From positions 43,400,001 to 43,464,000 of the forward strand of contig JBITNC010000001.1 in NCBI GenBank assembly GCA_050084985.1: a stretch of 64,000 nt of DNA, read 5' to 3'. The position numbers were made by a program, and so were the translations under genes. How positions within the stretch are numbered: position 1 is the first letter of the stretch; each line of letters starts with the position of its first letter. This stretch comes from Nageia nagi (Eukaryota; Pinophyta). Under the pieces are notes generated by a model that did no database searches, was not told the DNA's origin, and saw only the letters and a program-made list of their open reading frames with translations. Positions 37,461 to 50,104 of the stretch are shown piece after piece.

Positions 37461-37652
37461 ATGAAAAAGAATATAAAATTTGGACTTATTGTTGGGCTCT
37501 ACTCCATAACTCACTCTTTTTTGACTGATTGGATTGTTGACTTTGGTTGCACTAATCACCTATGCTTTGAAAAAAGTAAGTTTGAAAACTTTCATAAGTA
37601 TAAAAAATATAAAATTGTGATAGGTGATAATTCAATTCTTGATTCCAAATAA
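37461..37652 (+). pseudogene. copia aspartic protease remnant in B
   Basis: 'DWIVDFGCTNHLCFEKSKF' is the copia protease active-site region. The usual D-S/T-G triplet is D-F-G. The frame ends at a stop near 37650. Confidence 0.85.
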
Positions 37653-37859
37653 TTGAGAGTGTGTTGATTCATGGGAAGGTTCTTGAAAATGTGTTTTATG
37701 TTCTTAAGCTCAAGATGAACCTTCTCTCTATGATTCAAGTTGAAGAAAAAAGTATCATTTGAGTTCAACTCACACTCTGGTGCTCATGGATCAATAAAAA
37801 TGATGTTTAAATTGTGGATCAAGTTTCAACAAAGATGTGTCTTGCTATGAATGTGTGTT

Positions 37860-38511
37860 CTATAGGTAATATTTGGCATAAATGTTTAGGAACCTTAACC
37901 ACAAGAATATTCAAGTCATGAAACACCAAGAACTTATTTAAGATTTTCTTTCTATTTCACCTTCAATTGTTTTGTGTGAGAAATACATCCTAGGAAAAAT
38001 AAATAGACAATGGTTTGAAAAAGATAAGGCAACAAGGGCATCTCAACCTCTTCAACTTGTGCATTCAGATTTGATGGGTCTCTCTCAAACTAAGTCTCTT
38101 GGAGGAGCATCTTATGTCTTGAACTTCATCGATGACTTCAGTAGGATAACTTTTGGCATCTTCTTGAGCACAAGGATCAAACTTTAAGATTTTAAAAATT
38201 TCAAAACCTTAGTTTAAAATCAAACTAACCTTAAAATAAAGATGCTAAGATCATATAATGGAAGAGAATATAACATCAATAAATTTAATTCTTTTGTGCT
38301 AAGTATGGAATCAATAGGCAGTTTATGATTCCTTGCACTTCTTAGCAAAAGGGTGTTTTCAAAAGCAAAAATAAGACAATTATGGAGATGGCTAGATGCA
38401 TGTTGGTAATCTTACTAGTTTCTATGGGGTTGAAGTTGTGAACACTGCAATTTGCACCTTGAATAGGTGTCCCATAAAAGCTATTGCAATTAAAACTCCT
38501 TTGGAGGCATG
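37860..38511 (+). pseudogene. copia integrase in B, N-terminal part, cut by element C
   Basis: Includes the HH-CC domain trace ('IWHKCLG' near 37877, then 'CEKYILGK' near 37972) and the core 'LQLVHSDLMGLSQTKSLGGA', where the first catalytic Asp is present. The second Asp block reads 'LRSYNGRE', with Tyr in place of Asp. Reading stops at the C insertion, next to 'TPLEAWL'. The remainder continues after 47003. Confidence 0.88.
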
Positions 38512-38516
38512 GTTAG

Positions 38517-38986
38517 TGTTGGAATGTATAATGCATTATTGTAAATAGATGTATTAAATATTTTATATAAATTCACTAATACTTAAAGGTATTATTTGAT
38601 ACCTTAAGTATTTTAGTGAATATAATAATGTGACTTGTCCTACACTCCAAGTCATGAGCATGCCCCTCGGGTCAAAGATGTGCATTTCATACTTGGTCAT
38701 CCAAAAGGGATTTTGTCTATAAATAAAAGGCTCCCTCTTTATAATGGACACCAATTAGGGAGTAAGGATATGCTATAGGATAGAAGTGTAGGAGTTGAGA
38801 TTAAGGATTGTAAGAGAGTTGTATTTATGAGAGAAGTAAAGATCTAGTTAGTGGATGTACTCCTAGTTAAAAGAACCACTTTAAATCTTGTGTTTGAGAT
38901 TGCTTTGTGTATTTGTTGGATGTAATTGTGAGCTTTCATCTAATATTGGTAGTTTAAGAATTATATTATTAGTATTAGTTTCTTCA
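38517..38986 (+). repeat. 5' LTR of element C
   Basis: Starts TGTTGGAATGTATAATGC and ends AGTTTCTTCA. TATA-like TATAAATAAAAGG lies near 38718. Very similar to the LTRs of B, so C and B are close relatives. Confidence 0.94.
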
Positions 38987-38989
38987 AAA

Positions 38990-39002
38990 TGGTATCAAAG
39001 CA
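38990..39002 (+). promoter_or_regulatory. Primer binding site of C
   Basis: TGGTATCAAAGCA, three bases after the LTR, is the same as in A. Confidence 0.88.
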
Positions 39003-39639
39003 TGCTTGAAGAGCCCTCTTCACATCCTTGGTGTTGAGGCTCTACATCTTCATATTGGAGGTCCTCATTTTTATCCTTCACTCCATTGAGAGGTAACAGT
39101 GATTCACGGTATAATCTTACCTCTCTCAATCTTGATTTACTTAACATAGAAATATATTTTTGTTACATACTAACATATATTATTATTAGTTTCCTATCAT
39201 ATTGCTATAATTTTTGCATATATTTCATTATTTTGAAGGTTTTTATTATCAAAAGTTGAGTAAAAAAATTATCTATCTATACTTTTTTTGCCTTCAAATG
39301 TACATGCAAATATTTTATGGCAATATATTTTGTTATATTATTCCTTTCTCGCTAAAATGTTTTATTTGAGTAAAAATGGTAATCTTAAAATTACCCATTA
39401 TATCACTATATTTTGCATATTTTGTTTTTATATTACAGTTGAGTAAAATATATATACTCCATTTTTTTGCTTCAAAACATATACAAAATTTATTGGGTTG
39501 ATTATTGTGACAAATAAGATTTTTTGCCAATAAGGAAGCAAGGGTTCACATCTGTAAAAATTTATAAAAAAAATTAATTTTTACGAAGATCTACATAAGG
39601 CTTATATTATGTTGATTCAAGTTTTTTGGATGTGAAAAT

Positions 39640-40980
39640 GGTTGGGCCTTAATTTTTTTTTATAGTGGTGACCTTTCCTCGATCAACCCTCGACACCTCC
39701 CTAGTGATATCCACTTACCCCATTATTTCCTACTCCTCCTCCATGATCAACTATAAATATATTTTTCATGATTATAGAGATTTTGATATTCATATTCTGA
39801 ATGCCATTGATAACTCTTAGCTCCAAGTCTATTAAAAGAGCTTGGGGAATGTAGTGTTCATCATTTGCTTGCTAATAGAAAACATATTTCCTATCACCTC
39901 CCTGTGTGGCAAAATATTTGAGCATGCCATCTTTATTCATGTCATGCTCAAGGCACTACTACTTCCAGACCTCCATGTCAATCTGGTTCCCACATTCTCC
40001 CACCTGCAATGTTATGTTCTCCCATAGCATGTTTAATGTGCACTCAATTAGACCTATGATTGATCCTAATCTATGTAATGCATATATCCAATACTTGAAT
40101 TCTTTGTAGAACTCCACCTTGAGATCTTCCTATGCATTCTCTTCCATGAATATTTTCATGCCCTCATTAGCAAAGATCACCACCCAATCATTTTGAGAGA
40201 TGCTAGTTTTGAATCCCACTTCTCTCCCACCTGAATGTTATGATATCCCATGACATGTTTAATCTACTCTCTATTAGAACTCTGATTGATCCCAGCTATG
40301 CAATGCAAAGGATAGGAACTTGAATAACATAAATGGAGAGATTTGGAGGGCATTGTAAGCCTAGCAATATTGTTTCTCTACCTTTTGACCAGGGATCCTT
40401 CCTTAGCACATGAGCATAGCATCAATGCACCTCCTCATAGTTCTCCCTTGTTGCCCATTCCCCTTGCTCTTGCTCTAACTTCTTCCTAACTCGTAGCCTC
40501 TTTAGGCCTAAAACCACCATAGCCAATGAGAATTGAGCAAGCACACCTTGCCTTTATTTCTTTATGCATGTTCATTTTATTCCTTCTTTACCCACTGTAT
40601 TTTTTTCATGACTACTTGCTCATACCTTTTTTTTTCTACGGATCCCTACCTACCCTCATAATCCAATTGGTAGAAAGACCCTCTAGTGATCTTTGACTTC
40701 ATTTTTTCCTTCCTTTGTCCAATGTAACAAAATTGAAATAGCTTGCATGCTATGCCTTTTTGTGATTTTCCTTATGTGTGCCACCAAACCTCACACGTTT
40801 GGTTTTGGGATTCTCCTTATGCAATGGCCTTTCTTGACCTCACCCAACCCATCTAAGCTACATTTATTTTCTTGTCCCCTTATTTTTTGTTTTATTTGAC
40901 CATCGTCTCTTTTTTAGGAGGATTCCTACCTAATGCCCTCATTTTTTCTCATACTACACTTATTTTCCATACCTTATGTT
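39640..40980 (+). other. Leader island of C
   Basis: C- and T-rich relative to its surroundings. It contains a diverged direct duplication of about 105 bp (near 39998-40105 and 40225-40330, sharing 'ctcccacctg', 'atgtttaat' and 'gattgatcc'). It occupies the slot of the GC-rich minisatellites of A, D and E. Short reading frames here have no recognised family. Confidence 0.6.
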
Positions 40981-41614
40981 TTAAGGGGTCTTGTGTTTTA
41001 AGTCAAAACGGGGCTATGATGATGAATATTTGACTTAAATTTTAACTTAACTTTTTGCATTCTTTTTAAGACATGCTTAAAGGTATTATTTGTGTTTACT
41101 TAAAAATGGATGCACCCTAAGATTTTTACCCTATTAATAGTTTTGTATGCAAAGATATAAAAGGAACTTTGCATATTTAATGCATGCATAAGTTAATAAA
41201 TGAACTTATGCAAATAGTGCATACTTATTTTTTTTACATTATGGGGAATAATGCATTATTTTTTATGCAAATTTATTGTGCATATTTAATGAATGCTTAC
41301 ATTTATGTATTTATCATTTTTACAAAGTTAATAAATGAAATTATGCAAATGGTGCATGCCTATCACTTAATTGTTTTGCAGGAATAATGCATTTTGTTTA
41401 TTCCTTATGCAAAGTATGGAATAAAATTGTACAAAAAAAATATTGATGTAAAGATTTCCTTTAGGGGTTAGTAAATAAAATCCATTGGAAACTTAGTTTT
41501 TGATTTATTAAATGGATGATGTTTTACTTATAATCTTTATTTATTTGCTTATGCAAATAAAAATGCAAATATTGAAATGACCAACCCTTAAAATAAACAC
41601 ATTCGTACGTATAT

Positions 41615-42020
41615 TTGCAACATGACTTGTTTGGGGAGCCATGAGGTGAGGATAGGTGGACTAGAGCCTTTTAAGTCTGATGATTAAAATGGTGAAAAGT
41701 TCATACTACTTAATTGCCCCTAAATCCTATGTTGGTCTAGATTTAACTCTAATAGGTGGACATGTATGTGTGTAGTGATACCACATATCCACACATCCAT
41801 TTAGGGATTATCTTAATAACCTAAGAGGACAACTTGAAACCTAATCAAGATTAATATTTTATTGATCCAATAAATGTTGAAACCTTGAAAAATAGTTCAT
41901 ATTCTCCTTATGAGAGTATATTATTATCCAAGGAAATTGGTTGAGGATTGGTGGGACCTGGACTCCTCTTGTGTGGGCATCCAGGTGAAGGCCTAATTTT
42001 TAGACAAGACAAGAATTCTC
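41615..42020 (+). repeat. Conserved leader module, copy in C
   Basis: Collinear with the modules of A, B and D, for example 'catgacttgtttggggagcc', 'gtgtagtgataccacatat' and 'gagagtatattatta'. Confidence 0.9.
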
Positions 42021-42179
42021 AACAATGTCACTCTATATTCAATGGTGTTCTTTTTTATGCTATGCTATGGTGATTTTTTTCTACAAGCATGAGGGTTCGC
42101 TCATCCTTGTTTACTAGCATTATTTTATTTTATATGCATCATTATTTATGATGTATTTAAATTAAAATTATTAAATTTA

Positions 42180-44470
42180 TGGATTATTTGAGAACTTGAA
42201 ATTTTATCCAATAAACAATTTAATACAAGATAAAAACAAAAATAATATTTCTAAAAAGTTCCACTCACATGACCAAGTGGATATCCAAACTAAGTAGAAT
42301 CTGATTAGGAGAGTTGAGTTAGAACTCTCAGATCTATGACAAGAGAATAGGTATATGGATAATGCATCATGAGTAATTTGAAAAAAATATACTTGATATC
42401 AAAAAATGGGTAGTACACCCTATTATCTTCTTTTCATTAGTTATGACACATAAGTGGACTCCTAATGAAGATCTCATTGCCATACTATAAATGCAACTCT
42501 TAAGGATGTAGCCTTGCAAGATCTGCATAGTGCAAAAAATAAAGATAAAAGGTGTCCATGAATAATAAAAGATGATCTTCCATGTCCAATTTGGATGAAA
42601 GATAAGTGTGAGTATGAGGCATAACTACTTGGCATCCTCCAAATTATGGATAAATCAGATGGCCCATTGACGGAGACTTCGATCACCTTGTATGCGAATC
42701 AAGTTTTATCGCATGATAGTTTGCAATGTAGTGTAAGCAATTGTAAGACTCAACCTTGAATACATCGATAAAGAACATCTTAGGGAATATTTGCATGTAG
42801 AACTTGGAAAATGGTCATATACATGATGAATAACAAAGTGAGTAGCTTTCTTTGAAGGTTTCATACACAAGTGAAAATGATGATGATCAACTATAATACA
42901 ATGAATTTATAGAATTCAAACTAACTAGATCATCTATCATAAATGAGAAATTAAAATGGATCAACTCTACAAGAATAATAACCAATGTGACCTTATCCTT
43001 TACTTTATTACAATGTTAGAAAAGATTCCCACTAATAAGCCCAAGTGGTGGCACTTACGACTTGATTAATGCTAGTCTAATACATGGTCACTAGAATCTA
43101 AAGAATTAGCATCATCTTCAGATATGCTAGAATTAGATGTGTCCAATCCTAAAATATATTGATGTGAAAGAGGCAAAAAGTGATAAAAAAATAAAAAAAT
43201 TATGTTACAAAATATGATGTCCATCTGTCAAGCAAACATGAAAAGAGTACATAGATGACCATTGAAGTTTATGATGATAAACTACCCACATAATAGTAAG
43301 TGGTTCAAAATACTCCTATGGATGTAGGGAAGGTGATTCAATGTAGCATATGAATTGTAATAGATAGTTATTGAACAAAGTATAAACCATTATACGCCAT
43401 GTCCAATTAGGCCTACTAAGTAAATAAAATAATCGAAGAACATGATCCTTATGATTGAGATGCAAAATCATGCAAATCCCATAATGATTATCTAGGTACA
43501 ATTGCAAAAATACTAGTCATTGTTGCAATAAAATCTCAGACATGATCAAAGCATGATTTTCTAAAGCTACATGAACATTGTGATGCATTATGTTTGTTGA
43601 AAAATTGCTCAATAGAGCATGAAACTGAGATACATCCATTATGGATAATAGCTCAAATCATAAATACAAAGCATCCAATAATAAGCGTGAGTCATTTACG
43701 ACTATTTATAATGCATATGATTTGATATAATATTCAAATTATAATAATTATGAGAACTAAAAAAAAGATTTATGATGATAAAATATCTCACCTACAACTC
43801 ATTTAATTGAGTGAAGTCATATGCATCATGTCATGTCAGGATGGCAATAATGATAGTACCACTAAGATGCTAATGACTAAGTCATCACTATGTTATTTTT
43901 CTCTCTCTTCTTAACTATTAAATTGGATAATTTACTCATGAATAATAGGTTATTGTCATGACTCTCATAGAGAATTTTATTGCACACATAGAAAGTTGTT
44001 CCTAAGTTCTGACTATGGAAAAAACATATGCGCAAACTTAGAGAATGCCTACCTTCGTCATGAACTGGCTACCACAAAGGTTAAGATGGAGATAATGGCC
44101 CATTGTTATAATATGCTATAATAAAAGAAAGCTATATGTATACAATATTACCATGAACTCTTGGCTGAGCATAATAAACTACTAGCTGAGAAAATATGTT
44201 GCAATTACAAGAAAAAGAGATTGAGATACAACTTAGGTGTGATGCAAATAATAGTCACTATGGAATGTGATAATTAAAAGAATAATAGAAGTAAATGGAT
44301 TTTCAGTATAAGGCTATCTTTTAACACTTTGGTATTCACATTCCAGAGGACATAGCATCTCAACCTTCTATGGATCCTATTGAAGTTGACCTATAATCTC
44401 AACACAAAATCAACCGCTCTGGTATGGAATGGACATTCCTACACCAAAACCATGCATCCTTATTCACCAA
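42180..44470 (+). other. Passenger sequence of C shared with D (not gag or pol)
   Basis: Collinear with the minus strand of D (57640-53900, apart from an insertion in D). Conceptual translation shows protein-like conservation in places, for example 'EHDPYD' with 'SHNDYLGTIAKILVIV' near 43440 (D has 'EHDHYD' with 'YHNDHLGTIEEILVIV') and 'LENAYLRHELATTKVKMEIM' near 44038 (D has LENAYLCHKLAMIKVEIEIM). Both copies have the same in-frame TGA after 'YD' (near 43456 in C). I do not recognise the family. It may be a captured host gene or a former element gene that was already broken in the common ancestor. Confidence 0.7.
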
Positions 44471-44739
44471 GCCCCATTTTGAAGTAGGGTTGGTGACATA
44501 TCCCTATAAGGGAGTATTGGTTGAATTTTTATTAATTTTTATTGGTATTATAATATATATGTAGATTTTTTTCAAATCCAAGCAAGTTCTAGATGAAACA
44601 ACTATAGCTCTATTCATCTACATTTTGTTGTTACTTCATGTTGGAAAGATGGATCCATTTTTAATGGATTATGTTACATTAAAAATCAAGTCTCTTTTAT
44701 TGATGGCTTTGTAATGTATAGTGTTGATTTTTTGTACAC

Positions 44740-45110
44740 CTTCATGGTAAGTTCACTTTGCATGAGAAACTTGTTGTACAACTTGGCCACTCTTGCACTA
44801 TTTAGTTATCCATTTGTGAGGAACTCTTATGTGTTTTTAGCATTGTTTAGTTATCCATATGTGAGGAACTTGTATGTGCATATTCTATTTTTGCTTTTTT
44901 TACACTATTTAATTATCATATGTGAGGAACTCTTATGTGTTTTTGGGCACTATTTAGTTATCCATATGTGAGAACTTGTATGTGCATACTCTATTTTTTT
45001 TTTGCTTATCTTACACTATTCAGTTATCCATATGTAAGGAACTCTTATGTGTTCTTTGACATTTTCAGTTCTCCATATGTGAGGAACTCATATGTGCATA
45101 TTCTTTATTT
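44740..45110 (+). repeat. 3'-tail tandem repeats of C, 'gtgaggaactcttatgtg' type
   Basis: Six or so imperfect units of about 45-65 bp built on 'ttatccatatgtgaggaact' then 'cttatgtgtt'. One or two units stand at the same place in A (31330-31410) and B (49030-49115), and an inverted array in D (52865-53180). Confidence 0.9.
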
Positions 45111-45144
45111 ACTGATAATCAACACATGTTTTATATATAGCAGG

Positions 45145-45395
45145 ACTATAAGTATTGACTTGGCATCCTTTGTGATGACTTATAGTGCATCATAAATCCA
45201 AGTATCTTTCATTGACTATAAGTATTGGTTGGCATCCTTTTTGATGACTTATAGTGCAACATAAAATTATGTATTTCTCATTGACTATAAGTATTGGCTT
45301 GGCATCCTCCATGATGACTTATAAATGCAACATAAATTCAAGTATCTTTTTATGACTATAAGCATTGGCTTGGCATCTTCATGATTGGCTTATAG
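45145..45395 (+). repeat. 3'-tail tandem repeats of C, ~70-bp 'ttggcatcc' type
   Basis: Four units containing 'gactataagtattggcttgg' then 'catcctttgatgacttatag' in variant forms. D carries inverted copies at 53420-53645, and single units occur in A (31465-31510) and B (49170-49215). Confidence 0.9.
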
Positions 45396-45574
45396 TTCAC
45401 TCATGGCCACACTCTTTTTTTCTTTCATAATGATAAAAGATACTTCCATGACGATGGAATATTGATCCATGATGATGGATTTTTTACATATGGTTGATAA
45501 AATTTGAATCATTTCGATTGATTCATGCTATCAATTTCATCTATTCCTTCTTAACTAGTAGCATGGTTAAGTTG

Positions 45575-45815
45575 GCCTTCTACTTGGCTCACTCTTAGTA
45601 AAGTTCAAGTTTATTTGTTGTGGTATCTTGACTCTCTCTTAGTAAAGTCAAGCTTATTTATTATGCCATCTTGACTCACTCTTGGTAAAGTTAAGTTTAT
45701 TGTTATGGCATCTTGACTCCCTCTTGGTAAAGTCAAGCTTATTTATTATGCCTTCTTGACTCACTTTTGGTAAAGTCAAGTGTATTTTGTGTGCCATATT
45801 GGTTACTCTTGATAT
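45575..45815 (+). repeat. 3'-tail tandem repeats of C, ~47-bp 'cttgactcac' type
   Basis: Five units of 'ttgactcactcttggtaaag' then 'tcaagtttattattatgcca'. Confidence 0.9.
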
Positions 45816-46519
45816 AGTCACATTTCTATCTGACACCTTATGGTTTTATGTATCTTAATATGGTACTTAAGATGGTATTTTGTGCCTTTGATATTTTTTT
45901 TTACCTTTCCATATTGGTTACGTTGGCATTTCTTCATGGCATGCTTCATGTCACATTATCACCCATGTATTTGTTTGATGAAGTTGTTATCAAGAGGGAG
46001 AAATTGTTCAGTTGGTTGTATTGTTATAATGACACTTCTCATATAAACCAAATACACTATGATAGTGCACATGTCTTGATATATGCACTAATCATATTCT
46101 TAGATATCATACTTGATGATTTATGTCATCCTTATTGTTGTGCATTTATGATGTTTTATCATGATCAATGTATGGATAGTGTGATTCATCTATCCTTGTT
46201 GATATGAATATGATACCTCTAATTGATCTTGTTATTTGAGCTACTTATGACTTACAGATTCTTTGAGATTGCAAGTTACCTACCTCAAGTATGCAAGCTC
46301 TTCGAGACTCTTCAGACTTCCAGTTGGATGAATACTTCATGTACATTGAAAGTAGTTGTGGTTAATGATTGTATTTGATAAAGTAATAAGTTTCAAATTA
46401 TATTTTTCTTATTTCACAAATATGTAAAAATTTCTCATCTTCATTGTATCTGTTTGGAGAAGAACTCTCTTACTTTCTCTTCTTCTTCTCTCTTACTTGC
46501 TCTATCCTAATATTGCATT

Positions 46520-46528
46520 AAGGGGGGG
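46520..46528 (+). promoter_or_regulatory. Polypurine tract of C
   Basis: AAGGGGGGG directly before the 3' LTR. Confidence 0.88.
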
Positions 46529-46997
46529 TGTTGGAATGTATAATGCATTATTGTAAATAGATGTATTAAATATTTTATGTAAATTCACTAATACTTAAAT
46601 GTATTATTTATATTTTAAGTATTTTAGTGAATATAATAATGTAACTTATCCTACACTCAAGTCATAAGCATGCCTTGGATCAAAGATATGCATGTATATT
46701 TAAGTCATCTAAAGAGGATTTTAGCCTATAAATAGAAGGCTTTATCTTTATAATGATACATTAATTTTGAAGTAAGCATATTCTATTGGATATAAGTGTA
46801 GGATTTAATATTAAAGATTGTAAGAGAGTTGTATTTATGAGAGAAGTAAAGCTCTAGTTAGTAGATGTACTCGTAGTTGGAAGGAACCACTTTATATCTT
46901 ATGTTATGAGATTGTTTTATGTATTTGTTGGATATAATTATGAGTTTTCAATGATATTGGTAGTTTAGGAATTATATTGTTAGTGTTAGATCCTTTA
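46529..46997 (+). repeat. 3' LTR of element C
   Basis: Starts TGTTGGAATGTATAATGC and ends GATCCTTTA. The terminal CA has mutated to TA; the end is fixed by the following target duplication GTTAG. Confidence 0.92.
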
Positions 46998-47002
46998 GTT
47001 AG

Positions 47003-47330
47003 GAATAAAACCTAACATTCTCGTCTTAGGATGTTTGGATGTAAAGCATTCTCCTACATTATTTTTTAAAAAAGAAAAAGAAAAAGTTATAAAAAAGAAA
47101 AAAATGTATTTTTATGGGTTATAACAATAATCATAGTGGCTAAAAGCTCTACTCTCCATATTATAGAGAATATTCATATAAAATGATGTAAATTTCAATG
47201 AACTTCTTGAGGAATAATAAAGATGTTGATGATCCAGATGACTTAATAGTTGCACTAACTAGTTGGATATTGATGTAGATAAGTCACCCCATGAGAAAAA
47301 CTCTCCAACACTTGAACAAATCTTTATTTT
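47003..47330 (+). pseudogene. copia integrase in B, continuation after element C
   Basis: Directly after the C target duplication the sequence resumes the 'KP...' block that normally follows the TPxEAWxG motif of copia integrase. It runs on to a degraded linker with 'YNNNHSG' near 47120. It belongs to the same gene as 37860-38511. Confidence 0.82.
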
Positions 47331-47379
47331 TTAAAATTGATAACAAAAATGAGCCCTCATCATTCAAATAAGCTTCAAA

Positions 47380-48105
47380 GCATGAGTACTGATGGAAGCT
47401 ATGAAAATAGAGTATGAGGCCCTTATGAAAAATGAAACTTGGGACTTGGTTTCTTATCCAATGAGAAGAATGTGATTGTAATAAGTGAATCTACAAGATC
47501 AAGTTCAATTCAGTTAAAGGTATTAAGAAATAAATACAAGGTTAGTGGCCAAAGGTTTTGCTCAAAAATATGGTGTTGATTATGAGGAAACCTTTGCTCC
47601 CATGGCAAATATGCCTACTATAAAAATAACTCTTGCTCTTTTAGTAGCTTAGGGATGGAAAATTTTTCAACTTGATGTCAAGAGTGCATTTCTCAATGGT
47701 AACTTAGACATGGAAATTTACATGAATCAACCAAAAGGATTTATTATGGAAGGTAAAGAGTCATTTGTCTGCAAGCTAAAAAAGTTATTATATGGATTTA
47801 AGCAAGCATCTAGAGCCTAGTACAAGAAGATTTTAGGATACTTTGTAGATATTAAATTCTTCCCAAGTGCTTCTCTAACTTTAATCTATATGTGCTCAAT
47901 CAAAAAAAAAACATGGTCTTTATTCTCCTTTATGTGGATGATCTTTTGATAACTAAGAACAATGATGAAATAATTCAAAAGTGCATATTCCAACTTAAGG
48001 CAACATTTGAAATGACTAACCTTGGTCTCTTACGCTACTACCTTGGAATTCAAGTGTACCAATACAAATATTTACTTATCTTAGTCAATCCAAGTATATA
48101 TTAAC
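47380..48105 (+). pseudogene. copia reverse transcriptase remnant in B
   Basis: In order: 'YGVDYEETFAPMANMPTIK', '[18 protein letters not shown]', '[11 protein letters not shown]' and 'FILLYVDDLLITKNNDE' with an intact YVDD box. The frame 47892-48104 is open around that box; elsewhere stops and indels interrupt it. Confidence 0.9.
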
Positions 48106-48299
48106 ATCTTGCATGAGTTTGGAATGGAGAAGTGTAGACATGTTGCTATCCTAGTCTCTCATGGAATCACTATTTCTCTTAGCTCCAACTCTCAATTGGT
48201 AGATGCTATAGCTTATAATAATTAATTGGTAGTCTTTTTTATTTAACTATTTTTAGGTTATATATTACCTTTGTAGTGAATTTAATTATATGATTCATA

Positions 48300-48890
48300 T
48301 AGAAACCATATGTTGAGCATTCGATGTTGTTAAGCAAATCTTAAGATATGTTGTAAGGATAAAGGATCTTACTCTCAAGTATTCCAAGTTACTTTTGTTT
48401 ATTCTCTCAAGGTTTTTAGATTTTAACATAGGGGATATAGAGACGATAGGAAATCAACCTCTACATATATGTTCAACATTGGTTAGGATGCTATCTCTTA
48501 GGCTTCAAGAAGTAGCCTACTATTTTCCTTCCATCATAGAAGTTGAATATCAAGCCATGTCTATTGCAACCCAAGAAGCTATTTGGCTTAGGCATTTTTT
48601 GAAAGAAATTAGGTATGATCAAGCTAGATTACTTTTAATTTTTTAGATAATTAGTCAGCTATTTCTTTAGCTAAGAATCTTGTGTTTTATTAGAGAATAA
48701 AACATGTAAAAATCTAAGCCCATTTCATTAGGAAAAAGGTTTTAATGGTATAATACACTTGGAGTATTTTCCATCAACCTTGAACTCTATTGATTTGTTC
48801 ATCAAGCCCCTCTCTAAAGCTATTTTAGTAATCTTAGAGATGCTATCGGTTGGGAAGTTACCTTTAGAGAGAGTGAAATTTGAATTTTTT
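48300..48890 (+). pseudogene. copia RNase H remnant in B
   Basis: Recognised by 'IIEVEYQAMSIATQEAIWLR' near 48535 and the C-terminal 'NSIDLFIKPLSKAI' near 48788. The catalytic-aspartate region near 48410 is scrambled. Confidence 0.82.
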
Positions 48891-49600
48891 AGTTGTATTC
48901 ATGTTTATGATGATAACTTCATCCCTAAGAGGATTTTATATTTATAGTGTTGATTTTATTGTATACTTTAATGGTAAGTTCGATCTAATGAGAAACTTGT
49001 ATAATTTTTGAGCAAATAATTGGCCATCTTAGCATTATTCAGTTATCCATGTGTGAGAAATCATATGTGTTTTTTGGCATTATTTAGTTATCCATGTGTG
49101 AGGAACTCATATGTACATTTTGTTATGCTCTATTTTGTAATGATAATTAATACATATTTTTATACAATAAGTGACTATGAGTATTGCTTGGCATCTTCAT
49201 GATAATTTATAGAGCACCATTGATCAGTTTATGATGGCATTATTTGATTCATCTATCCTTATAGATATGAATGTGTTGCATCTAACTGATCTTATTGTTT
49301 GAGTTGCTTGTAACTTGCAAGTTTCTTTTAAAATTTAGGTTACATAATTAGGTGTGCAAGCTTATGAAGATTCATCATGACTTTCAATTGAATGATTAAT
49401 TTATATAGATTAAAACTAGTTATGGTTAATGATTGTATTGTAAACCATTTGTTAAAATAGTAAAGTAGAAAGTCTCAAACTAATATCTTGCTTACTTCAA
49501 AATATGTAAAAAAAAATCTCATCACTGATCATATCTTTATGGAGGAGAACTCTCTTACTCTCTCTTTCTTCTCTCTTCTTCATTTTATCCCAATATTGAT

Positions 49601-49611
49601 TAAGAGGGAAG
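49601..49611 (+). promoter_or_regulatory. Polypurine tract of B
   Basis: TAAGAGGGAAG directly before the 3' LTR. Confidence 0.85.
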
Positions 49612-50104
49612 TGTTGGAATGTATAATGCATTATTGTAAGGTTTTGTAATAATCTCTTTGTAAATTATTAATACTTAATGGTATCACTAGATACCTTAAG
49701 TATTTAAGTGAATATAATATGTAACTTATTCTACAGTTCATCTCATGAGCATGCCCCTTGGTAAAATGGAAGTTGCATGTCATGCCTTTGTACAATTTTA
49801 AAAGAGTGATCCAAAAGGGGATTTTGGCCTATAAATAGAAGGCCCCCTCTTTGTGATCACTCACTAATTTGTGAAGTAAATTTATGCTCTAGGATAGTGA
49901 TTAAGAGATGAAATTAGAAGGATTGTAAGAGAGTTATCTTTGTGAAATAAGTAAGATCTTGTTATGGATGTACTCCTAGTTGGAGGAACCATTTTATATC
50001 TTCAGTCAATTTGTGAGATTGTTTTATGCTTGAATTTTGATGTTAGAGTGATTTTATGTGATCTTGTAGTTTAGGATTGTATTCTTTATAGTTCAATTCC
50101 TTCA
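49612..50104 (+). repeat. 3' LTR of element B
   Basis: Starts TGTTGGAATGTATAATGC and ends ATTCCTTCA. Same length as the 5' LTR. TATAAATAGAAGG near 49830. Confidence 0.94.

Larger units (their letters stand above)
38512..47002 (+). mobile_element. Non-autonomous copia-family element C nested in B, target duplication GTTAG
   Basis: LTRs 38517-38986 and 46529-46997 flank about 7.5 kb with a PBS and PPT but no gag, protease, integrase or reverse transcriptase. GTTAG occurs at 38512-38516 and 46998-47002. The internal region holds the conserved leader module, a ~2-kb passenger shared with D, and three tandem-repeat zones before the 3' LTR. It must have been mobilised by enzymes of a relative such as B. 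Confidence 0.95.

Noticed and set aside
42474-43507. Minus-strand frames of 63-70 codons in element C
   Set aside because: Antisense to the conserved direction of the passenger; not conserved in D.
44714-45195. Two ~85-codon frames with repeated hydrophobic stretches
   Set aside because: They arise from the tail repeats of element C and change frame between units.
45840-46207. 119-codon frame in element C
   Set aside because: No similarity to a known family, and it falls in the noncoding 3' tail whose counterparts in A, B and D are not open.
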